A stretch of DNA of 9,872 nt from positions 1-9,872 of the forward strand of contig JAYPCW010000042.1 in the NCBI GenBank assembly GCA_038124905.1, in the 5' to 3' direction. The notes under the pieces are model-generated. The model was not told the origin of the DNA. It ran no database searches and saw only the letters and a program-made list of their open reading frames with translations. Of the stretch, positions 1 to 5,540 are shown in pieces. This stretch comes from ATZT02 sp038124905 (GTDB lineage: Bacteria; Actinomycetota; Actinomycetes; S36-B12; UBA5976). Position 1 is the stretch's first letter; every line of letters starts with the position of its first letter. Made by a program: the position numbers and the translations under genes.

Positions 1-524
1 AAAATATCTAAAATTAATTCTCGATCTCTAAAACCATTTGTCATCGCGGTTAATGCACCAAGCTCCATGCCGCCAGTGGCAAGCGCGACTAGATGTGATG
101 AGATGCGATTTAGCTCCATCATCATCACGCGAATGGTGGTGGCACGCTCTGGGATTTGATCCGTAATACCCAGCAACTTCTCAACAGCTAAGCAATAAGC
201 AGTTTCATTAAATATCGGTGTTAGGTAATCCATGCGGGTTACATAAGTTGTGCCTTGCACCCAATTTCTATATTCCATATTCTTTTCGATGCCGGTATGC
301 AAATAACCGATTCCGCATCGGGCTTGAATAATTGTTTCGCCTTCAACTTCAAGAATTAAACGCAATACGCCGTGGGTGGAAGGATGTTGTGGCCCCATGT
401 TGATAACCATGCGTGAAGTTTCACCTGGTGTTCCACCTTGCACGGTTTCCCAGTCGCCTCCAGAAACGTTGTAAACCTTGCCTTCGGTCGTATCGAAAGA
501 TTGTGAAAACATGTCAGTGCTCAT
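1..524 (-). CDS. nuoD: NADH-quinone oxidoreductase subunit D (N-terminal part, truncated by window edge)
   Basis: This is the 49-kDa-type subunit of the peripheral arm of complex I, which with NuoB forms the quinone-reduction site. The first 174 codons are present (a full NuoD is usually about 400-450 residues) and the frame is open to the window edge, so the C-terminal part lies outside. Visible motifs are GPQHPSTHG (residues 44-52), GYLHTGIEK (73-81) and RMDY (97-100). His51 and Tyr100 have the same 49-residue spacing as His38 and Tyr87 of the Thermus homologue Nqo4, the quinone-headgroup ligands, so the site looks intact. The chosen ATG overlaps the nuoC stop as ATGA, the usual sign of translational coupling. 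A second Met at codon 5 is an alternative start. It belongs to the nuoABCD operon, and the rest of nuo (E onward) is expected beyond position 1. Confidence 0.97.
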   Translation of the reverse strand, partial: MSTDMFSQSFDTTEGKVYNVSGGDWETVQGGTPGETSRMVINMGPQHPSTHGVLRLILEVEGETIIQARCGIGYLHTGIEKNMEYRNWVQGTTYVTRMDYLTPIFNETAYCLAVEKLLGITDQIPERATTIRVMMMELNRISSHLVALATGGMELGALTAMTNGFRDRELILDI

Positions 525-1222
525 CCGTGATAACTCCGTCTTTCATCAGGAGGTGCAATAGTGGCCCCTTTATATTCGACAGGGATTCCACCAAGTGGAT
601 AGTCTTTTCTTTGCGGATGACCTGCCCAATCATCTGGCATTTCAATTCGAGTTAAGGCTGGGTGATTATCAAAAATAATTCCAAAAAAATCATAAACTTC
701 ACGCTCATGCCAATTGTTAGCCGGATAAATTCCGGTTAAAGATGGAATATGCGGATCAGAATCTGGCGCGGTAACTTCAGCAAATACTCGTCGGTTATGC
801 GTTACTGATAAAAATGGATAAATCGCATGTAATTCTTCATTTTTTTCATTTGGCCAGTGAGCACCTATAACACCTAGGCACATTTCAAACCGGAGTGCAG
901 CATCATCGCGTAAGGCCTGAGCAAAACTTAATAAATGCTCCCGCTTTACAATGAAAGTAATTTCATTTTGCGCAATAACTACTTTTGACACTACCTGCTC
1001 AAAGCTTTTACCCTTTGCTTCAAGGGCTTTGGCTAAAGCATCAGCAACTTGATCAAACCAACCACCAAATGGTCGCACCGCAGCTGGTCGTGACGTAACG
1101 ACATTTACTAATTCTCCAAAGCCTGAAGTATCAGCGCCATCACTTGGTCCAAATGCACCAGTGCGAACTGATTTAATCGTTAAATCAGCCTCTTGTGCTA
1201 CAAGATCTTTCTCGTCACTCAT
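521..1222 (-). CDS. nuoC: NADH-quinone oxidoreductase subunit C (30-kDa subunit)
   Basis: NuoC is a soluble peripheral-arm subunit of complex I that packs against NuoD and NuoB and holds no cofactor. The 233-residue product shows the family signatures WHEREVYDFFGI (171-182) and GHPQRKDYPLGG (201-212), close to its C-terminus. The first 50 or so residues are an acidic, Gly/Ser-rich extension before the conserved domain, a length also common in actinobacterial NuoC. NuoC is separate here, not fused to NuoD as in Escherichia coli. The ATG overlaps the nuoB stop by 4 bases (ATGA), and its own stop overlaps the nuoD start in the same way, so nuoB, nuoC and nuoD are almost certainly translated from one message. 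Nothing looks broken. Confidence 0.97.
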   Translation of the reverse strand: MSDEKDLVAQEADLTIKSVRTGAFGPSDGADTSGFGELVNVVTSRPAAVRPFGGWFDQVADALAKALEAKGKSFEQVVSKVVIAQNEITFIVKREHLLSFAQALRDDAALRFEMCLGVIGAHWPNEKNEELHAIYPFLSVTHNRRVFAEVTAPDSDPHIPSLTGIYPANNWHEREVYDFFGIIFDNHPALTRIEMPDDWAGHPQRKDYPLGGIPVEYKGATIAPPDERRSYHG

Positions 1223-1773
1223 CTAAGTAGTCCTGTTGATTCAATCAAGGGCAAGGTTTTTAGAGCTACTTCTTCATTCTGAATGATCTCTTTCTTTGCG
1301 TGTGCACCAAGTTTTTTATTCATCGCTTGGTCATGAATCTTCAAAATGGCGTCAATTAACATCTCAGGTCTTGGCGGACATCCCGGTAAATACATATCCA
1401 CTGGAACTACGTGATCTACTCCTTGCACAATCGCATAGTTGTTAAACATTCCGCCACTAGATGCGCAAACCCCCATAGCTAATACCCACTTAGGCTCAGC
1501 CATTTGATCGTAGATTTGTCGAAGCACTGGAGCCATCTTTTGACTAACACGACCTGCCACGATCATTAGATCGGCTTGTCTGGGAGACGCTCTAAAGACT
1601 TCCATTCCAAAACGCGCTAAGTCATACCGCCCAGCCCCAGATGCCATCATTTCAATTGCACAACAAGCTAAACCAAAAGTTGCTGGCCACATTGAAGATT
1701 TACGTGCATAACCAGCCAGCTTCTCAACTGAAGTTAACAAAACTCCACTGGGGAGTTTTTCTTCAAGACCCAT
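1219..1773 (-). CDS. nuoB: NADH-quinone oxidoreductase subunit B (N2 cluster, PSST-type)
   Basis: NuoB carries the terminal [4Fe-4S] cluster N2 that passes electrons to quinone at the NuoB/NuoD interface. The 184-residue product contains all four expected cysteines: the tandem pair Cys37-Cys38 in GLACCAIEMM, Cys103 in GVCASSGGMF, and Cys132 in YLPGCPPRPE. The segment GRYDLARFGMEVFRASPRQAD (49-68) is also typical. Length is normal for the family. The ATG lies 3 bases after the nuoA stop (TAG TAA ATG), with a purine-rich GGAATGGGAATAG stretch upstream as ribosome-binding site. Its TGA overlaps the nuoC start. All features agree with an intact, functional subunit. Confidence 0.98.
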   Translation of the reverse strand: MGLEEKLPSGVLLTSVEKLAGYARKSSMWPATFGLACCAIEMMASGAGRYDLARFGMEVFRASPRQADLMIVAGRVSQKMAPVLRQIYDQMAEPKWVLAMGVCASSGGMFNNYAIVQGVDHVVPVDMYLPGCPPRPEMLIDAILKIHDQAMNKKLGAHAKKEIIQNEEVALKTLPLIESTGLLR

Positions 1774-1776
1774 TTA

Positions 1777-2136
1777 CTATTCCCATTCCAATCCGCCACG
1801 TCGCCATTCATAAACATAGGCAACCATGATGTTAAACAAAAATAGAAGCATCGCAAAAATTGCAAACATGTTTAGCTGGTCAAAAGCTACTGCCCAAGGG
1901 TACAAAAAAATTATTTCAATATCAAAAATTATGAACATCATCGCAACTAAGTAATACTTGATCGGGAACTTTCCGCCACCTTGTGGTTGTGGGGTTGGTT
2001 CGATTCCACATTCGTATGAATCAAGTTTCGCTCGGTTATATTTTTTTGGACCAGTCAAGGCACCGAGGACTACAGAAATAACTGCGAAGCCAAGGGCTAT
2101 TGCTCCGAGCCCGATAATGGGCCAAGCAGCGTTCAA
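1777..2136 (-). CDS. nuoA: NADH-quinone oxidoreductase subunit A (membrane)
   Basis: NuoA is a small membrane subunit at the junction of the peripheral and membrane arms of complex I. Its loop helps shape the quinone channel. The 119-residue product has three hydrophobic segments, at about residues 5-27, 61-83 and 89-109. The conserved loop YECGIEP (41-47) sits between the first and second, and FDIEIIFLYPWA (71-82) in the second. The start is TTG, chosen because a clear AGGAG lies 6 bases upstream, an in-frame stop (TAG) lies five codons upstream, and the resulting N-terminus starts just before the first membrane helix. It is the first gene of the nuo operon here, 117 bases downstream of the menJ-like gene on the same strand. 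Confidence 0.96.
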   Translation of the reverse strand: MNAAWPIIGLGAIALGFAVISVVLGALTGPKKYNRAKLDSYECGIEPTPQPQGGGKFPIKYYLVAMMFIIFDIEIIFLYPWAVAFDQLNMFAIFAMLLFLFNIMVAYVYEWRRGGLEWE

Positions 2137-2142
2137 AAGAAC

Positions 2143-2147
2143 TCCTA
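2143..2147 (-). promoter_or_regulatory. Ribosome-binding site fixing the TTG start of nuoA
   Basis: On the minus strand the sequence reads AGGAG, 6 bases, then TTG. The strong Shine-Dalgarno match at optimal spacing, together with an in-frame stop immediately upstream, decides the non-ATG start of nuoA. Confidence 0.75.
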
Positions 2148-2162
2148 GCTAACTAAAGGTGC

Positions 2163-2180
2163 TTGTGAAAGTCTGTACAA
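2163..2180 (-). promoter_or_regulatory. Candidate Rex-type redox operator upstream of nuoA
   Basis: Read on the minus strand this 18-base site is TTGTACAGACTTTCACAA. The general Rex consensus is TTGTGAA-N4-TTCACAA. One half-site is perfect and the other matches 5 of 7, giving 12 of 14 defined positions. Rex is an NADH/NAD+-sensing repressor known to control respiratory genes in Streptomyces and other Gram-positive bacteria. The site ends 26 bases before the nuoA start and lies at or just after the transcription start expected from a nearby -10-like TAGACT, a position suited to repression. Binding is inferred from sequence only, and no rex gene is in the window. Confidence 0.4.
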
Positions 2181-2184
2181 AGTT

Positions 2185-2190
2185 AGTCTA
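2185..2190 (-). promoter_or_regulatory. Possible -10 element for the nuo operon
   Basis: The minus strand reads TAGACT, which fits the TANNNT core that dominates actinobacterial housekeeping promoters. It would start transcription near 2178, about 40 bases before nuoA. No convincing -35 element is seen 16-18 bases upstream (TTCCTT or CTTCCT at best), so this is a weak call. Confidence 0.25.
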
Positions 2191-2196
2191 GTTATT

Positions 2197-2222
2197 AAGG
2201 AGGTCTAAGGAAGACCCACCTC
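2197..2222 (-). terminator. Hairpin between menJ-like gene and nuoA, possible terminator
   Basis: The minus strand can fold into a stem in which GGTCT pairs with AGACC around a 5-base TCCTT loop. It extends outward past one bulged T to about ten pairs, two of them G-U. It lies 31 bases past the stop of the menJ-like gene. No U-tract follows (the next bases are AATAACTAG), so it is not a classic intrinsic terminator. It could partly end the menG-menJ message, protect an RNA end, or be incidental. Confidence 0.35.
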
Positions 2223-2253
2223 ACCCGTAGTTTTCACTTTGTGAACTTGTGAC

Positions 2254-3501
2254 TTAAGCGGCTGGTGCGATTTTGCTTAGGGCATTGATTATTCGATCTG
2301 AGGTCTCTTTTGAATTGGGATCGGTTAAATTGGCGAGCAACTTAAGAGTGAATCTCATCAAGCGGTCATAGCCCAACCCGTACTTGGTTGCGATTTTCAT
2401 AACCTCGGGGTTGCCAATTATTTTTACAAAAATTCTTCCTAATGTGTAGTAGCCACCTAATCTGTCTCTCATTAAAGCTGGATATTGATGAAGAATTTTT
2501 TCTCTGGCAAATTCATTATTTGCCTTTGCGGCTTCTGCAATTACTTCGGCTGCAACTTTGCCTGACTCCATGGCGTAAGCAATTCCCTCACCATTGAATG
2601 GATTAACCATGCCGCCAGAGTCGCCGACTAAAACTAGCCCTTGCGTATAAAAAGGTTGACGATTAAAGCCCATAGGTAACGCAGCACCGCGAATTTCACC
2701 TACCATATTTTCATCTCGATAACCCCACTCGAGCGGAGTTTGTTCGAGCCACTTTTTTAATAATTCTTTGTAATCAATGCTTTGAAACGCTGGAGATGAA
2801 TCTAGAATTCCTAGCCCCACGTTGCTAGTGCCATCACCTACGCCAAAAATCCATCCATACCCAGGGAGTAATTTGTCGCCATCCCAAAGTTCAAGCCAAG
2901 ATTCCATAAAGTCATCATTAGTCCGAGGCGATTTGTAATAAGTTCTCACCGCAACGCCCATCGGACGATCTTCTCTTCTTTGCAAACCTAGAGCTAAAGC
3001 CATGCGAGCTGAGACACCGTCAGCTGCGACTACAAACGGTGCATGAAAACTCATGTTTCCTTGTTTGGTTTTAGCATTTACTCCAATTACTCTTCCAGTT
3101 TTTTCATCTCTAATTGGGCCAAGCACTCTAGTTTCCTCGCGCAAATCAGCGCCAGCGGCTTTTGCACGTTGCGCCAAAATTTCGTCAAAGTCCTGGCGAG
3201 TTCTAACTAGACCGTAATTTGGAAAACTTTCTAATTCTGGCCAGTTCAGCTCCAGGCGATGTTTGCCAGCAATAATTCTTAAACCTTTATTTTTGATCCA
3301 CCCATTTGCTTCAGTAGGTTCAATTCCCATATCTAAAAGCTGCTTGACGGAACGTGGCGTTAAGCCATCACCACAAACTTTTTCGCGCGGAAACTTGGTT
3401 TTCTCTAAAAGTAATACCTTTAAACCTTGTTGGGCTAAGTAGTAACTAGTCGTTGAGCCAGAAGGGCCCGCCCCCACCACAATTACATCTGCGTCGCTCA
3501 A
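2254..3501 (-). CDS. menJ: Geranylgeranyl reductase family FAD oxidoreductase, probable menaquinone tail reductase (MenJ-like)
   Basis: This 415-residue flavoprotein of the geranylgeranyl reductase family probably reduces a double bond in the polyprenyl tail of menaquinone. Visible are an N-terminal FAD dinucleotide fold (GAGPSG, 10-15), the family motif KVCGDGLTPR (41-50), an ADG motif (160-162), the substrate-domain stretch GYGWIFGVGDG (214-224), and the second FAD motif GDSGGMVNPFNGEGI (293-307). Mycobacterium MenJ is of similar length and saturates the beta-isoprene unit of MK-9. The TTG start is supported by AAGGA 6 bases upstream, and the FAD fold begins at once after it; the next Met is at residue 58. 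It sits between menG and nuoA, as in Streptomyces. The family also reduces chlorophyll side chains and archaeal lipids, so the menaquinone substrate rests on context. Confidence 0.85.
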   Translation of the reverse strand: MSDADVIVVGAGPSGSTTSYYLAQQGLKVLLLEKTKFPREKVCGDGLTPRSVKQLLDMGIEPTEANGWIKNKGLRIIAGKHRLELNWPELESFPNYGLVRTRQDFDEILAQRAKAAGADLREETRVLGPIRDEKTGRVIGVNAKTKQGNMSFHAPFVVAADGVSARMALALGLQRREDRPMGVAVRTYYKSPRTNDDFMESWLELWDGDKLLPGYGWIFGVGDGTSNVGLGILDSSPAFQSIDYKELLKKWLEQTPLEWGYRDENMVGEIRGAALPMGFNRQPFYTQGLVLVGDSGGMVNPFNGEGIAYAMESGKVAAEVIAEAAKANNEFAREKILHQYPALMRDRLGGYYTLGRIFVKIIGNPEVMKIATKYGLGYDRLMRFTLKLLANLTDPNSKETSDRIINALSKIAPAA

Positions 3502-3507
3502 AGAAAT

Positions 3508-3512
3508 CCTTT
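3508..3512 (-). promoter_or_regulatory. Ribosome-binding site fixing the TTG start of the menJ-like gene
   Basis: The minus strand reads AAGGA, 6 bases, then TTG. It supports the TTG start, since no ATG or other good start lies near the N-terminal FAD-binding fold. Confidence 0.65.
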
Positions 3513-3568
3513 TCCGTGTTTATCTGCCAAAACTCTTGAATTTTTTAGTAATCCTAGGCTATTTGATT

Positions 3569-4258
3569 TTATTTGCGACCGCGATGTAAGGCAACAATTC
3601 CAAAGGTTAAATCGCGCCAAGCAACCGCGCTAAAACCAGAATTCTTTATTGATGAAGCAAGTTCTGCCTGTTTTGGCCAGTCTTGAATTGATTCAGCAAG
3701 GTATTCATACGCCTCAGGGTTGCTTGAGACATACTTTGCAATTTTTGGCAAATATTCCAAGAGATATTTGAAATAAATTGTGTTTAATATCTTGTTCGTG
3801 GGTGAAGAAAATTCACAAATTACCAAGCGACCATTGGGTTTTAAAACTCTTTTCATTTCAGCTAAAGCGCCTTGTAGTTGGTGAACATTTCTTAGGCCAA
3901 ATGAAATTGTTACGGCATCAAAAGTCTCGTCACTGAAAGGAAGCTTTAAAGCATCCATCGCACAAAATGTGAGCGCTTCAAATTTCTCTTTTCCCACCTC
4001 TAACATTCCCAAAGAGAAATCACCAGAAATTACTTTTGCCCCAGCTTTTTCAAATGACAAAGAACTGGTACCAGTTCCTGCTGCTAAATCCAAGATTAAT
4101 TCGCCGCTTTGAGGTGCCACCGCCTTGAAGGTTGCAAGTCTCCAAACTTTGGTTTGACCGAAAGCCAAAATATCGTTTGTTATGTCATACTTTTTTGCAA
4201 CTTGATCAAACATTTTCGCTACTGCCCGAGGCTGTTTGCTCAAATCCGCTTTATTCAT
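3569..4258 (-). CDS. menG: Demethylmenaquinone methyltransferase
   Basis: This is the SAM-dependent C-methyltransferase that converts demethylmenaquinone to menaquinone (UbiE/MenG family), the last ring-modifying step. The 229-residue product is standard length. It opens with the family stretch VAKMFDQVAKKYDITND (13-29). It then shows SAM motif I, LDLAAGTGTSS (56-66), the acidic loop GDFS (80-82 region), and the post-I/II region DALKLPFSDETFDAV (102-116) followed by SFGLRNV (119-125). Near the C-terminus are YLPKIAKYVSS (169-179) and EAYEYLAESI (182-191), which are specific to this family rather than to generic methyltransferases. The start is ATG but its ribosome-binding site is weak. The menJ-like gene follows 67 bases downstream on the same strand, so the two may share a message. 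An actinobacterium is expected to lack ubiquinone, so menG is the right name. Confidence 0.95.
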   Translation of the reverse strand: MNKADLSKQPRAVAKMFDQVAKKYDITNDILAFGQTKVWRLATFKAVAPQSGELILDLAAGTGTSSLSFEKAGAKVISGDFSLGMLEVGKEKFEALTFCAMDALKLPFSDETFDAVTISFGLRNVHQLQGALAEMKRVLKPNGRLVICEFSSPTNKILNTIYFKYLLEYLPKIAKYVSSNPEAYEYLAESIQDWPKQAELASSIKNSGFSAVAWRDLTFGIVALHRGRK

Positions 4259-4284
4259 AACCTAATCTTTTCAACCCGCTCGTC

Positions 4285-4313
4285 TCGCCAAGTAACTAGC
4301 CTCGCTCTAGCAT
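4285..4313 (+). promoter_or_regulatory. Candidate leaderless promoter of menF
   Basis: A -35-like TCGCCA (4285-4290, 4 of 6 to TTGACA) is followed by exactly 17 bases and a -10-like TAGCAT (4308-4313, 4 of 6 and fitting TANNNT). Six bases later comes the A of the menF ATG at 4320. That spacing would start transcription at or within a base of the start codon. No Shine-Dalgarno sequence precedes the ATG. Leaderless mRNAs are common in Actinobacteria. The prediction is by eye and untested. Confidence 0.5.
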
Positions 4314-4319
4314 TAATCC

Positions 4320-5540
4320 ATGTCCACCGAAATGTTGGTTCGTTCAGTCTGGCTTGAGCGAGATGTCAATCTACTAGAAATTCTTCCTGACACAAATCCA
4401 ATGAGTTGGGTTAGGCGCTCAAAAGGAATTGTTGCCTGGGGTGAAATTGCCCGCAAAGAATTTATTGGCACAGAACGATTTTCCCGAGCCCATAAATGGT
4501 GGAAAGATTTTGTTGCCACTCTTAAGATAGAAGATCTAGTTCAGACTCAAGGCTCTGGCGCAATTGCTTTTGCTTCTTTTGCCTTTGATGCTTTTAACGA
4601 ACCATCGATGGTAGTTGTTCCAAAATATCTAGTAGGCCGAAACGAAATCGGATCCTGGCTAACCGTCTTTGGTGAGGCTGATTTAAATCAAGTTACTGCT
4701 GACATATTCAGCAAGACCTACTCAATTTCTAGTCCAGGCAAACTTGATTTTGCCAACGGTGCCCTATCTGACGATAAATGGCAAGCTGCGGTAGCTAATG
4801 CAATTAGTCGTATTGAAAACGGTGAAATCGATAAAATCGTTTTGGCTAAAGATGAAGTCGTAACTAGCGAAAACCTAATTGATCCTAGATTCTTGATGAA
4901 AAATCTTGCCAAAAACTTTGACGAGTGCTGGACATTCTCCGTCGCTGGATTAGTTGGAGCAACTCCAGAACTACTAATCAGGAAAGAAAATGAGCAAGTA
5001 CTCTCTAGAGTTTTAGCTGGAACCATCGCAATCAGCGATGACTCAAAACAAATGGCCGAACAGCTCTTAGCAAGTGAAAAAGATATTTCAGAGCACGAAT
5101 TCGCAGTGAAATCCGTGGCAGACGCTCTAGCGCTACATTGCACGAACATGACCGTCCCCAGCGATCCAGTGGTTTTAACTTTGGCAAATTTGGCGCACTT
5201 GGCTACAGATGTAAGAGGTGTATTAGTAGATAATGCACCAGCATTGGCACTCGCCGGGGCTTTACATCCCACTGCAGCAGTTTGTGGAACACCAAAAAGC
5301 AGAGCCCGAGTCTTAATCTCGGAATTAGAGCAAATGGATAGAGGACGCTACGCAGGGCCAGTGGGTTGGTTTGATTCTGAAGGTAATGGAGAATTCGGCA
5401 TCGCGCTGCGCTGTGCGCACATTTCAGAAAATTCAGCGAGATTATTTGCTGGCGCTGGGATTGTTGCAGGTAGTAACCCACAAAGTGAACTTCACGAAAT
5501 CGAAACTAAATTGACTGCAATTAAATCTAGCCTTAATTGA
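4320..5540 (+). CDS. menF: Isochorismate synthase
   Basis: MenF converts chorismate to isochorismate, the entry step of menaquinone synthesis. The 406-residue product has the chorismate-binding enzyme fold, with its conserved half from about residue 150. Visible are DKIVLAKDE (171-179), in which Lys172 corresponds to the general-base lysine of MenF/EntC, and ATPELLIRKE (214-223), where Glu217 corresponds to the general-acid glutamate of the SPELL motif. Further on are LAGT (232-235), EKDISEHEF (253-261), HPTAAVCGTPK (316-326), DRGRYAGPVGWFD (340-352) and FAGAGIVAGSNP (376-387). EntC, salicylate synthase and anthranilate synthase share this fold; the neighbouring menD, menC and menB decide for MenF. 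It is the only complete men gene here on the plus strand. It diverges from menG and its last 8 bases overlap the end of menD. Confidence 0.93.
   Translation: MSTEMLVRSVWLERDVNLLEILPDTNPMSWVRRSKGIVAWGEIARKEFIGTERFSRAHKWWKDFVATLKIEDLVQTQGSGAIAFASFAFDAFNEPSMVVVPKYLVGRNEIGSWLTVFGEADLNQVTADIFSKTYSISSPGKLDFANGALSDDKWQAAVANAISRIENGEIDKIVLAKDEVVTSENLIDPRFLMKNLAKNFDECWTFSVAGLVGATPELLIRKENEQVLSRVLAGTIAISDDSKQMAEQLLASEKDISEHEFAVKSVADALALHCTNMTVPSDPVVLTLANLAHLATDVRGVLVDNAPALALAGALHPTAAVCGTPKSRARVLISELEQMDRGRYAGPVGWFDSEGNGEFGIALRCAHISENSARLFAGAGIVAGSNPQSELHEIETKLTAIKSSLN

Noticed and set aside
413..655. 80-codon plus-strand open frame across the nuoC/nuoD junction
   Set aside because: It is antisense to two clear nuo genes and has a composition unlike a real protein.
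2233..2245. Palindrome TTCACTTTGTGAA as a second Rex site
   Set aside because: Its half-sites are in the inverse order to a Rex operator (TTGTGAA should come first) with a 3-base centre. Reading onward from TTGTGAA gives no second half-site.
4313..4519. 68-codon minus-strand open frame that could precede menG
   Set aside because: It lies antisense to the N-terminus of menF and shows no recognisable motif. The menF start and promoter explain the region.
4718..5272. 184-codon minus-strand open frame antisense to menF
   Set aside because: It has no recognisable domain, is Ser/Ala-rich in the way of a reverse-frame shadow, and lies wholly inside the well-supported menF.
5485..5495. GTGAACTTCAC inverted repeat near the end of menF
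   Set aside because: It has a one-base centre, so it cannot form a hairpin, and it lies in conserved coding sequence. Most likely chance.
4320..5540. menF as anthranilate synthase, salicylate synthase or siderophore EntC
   Set aside because: The fold is shared, but no trp or siderophore genes are nearby and menD, menC, menB and menE surround it.
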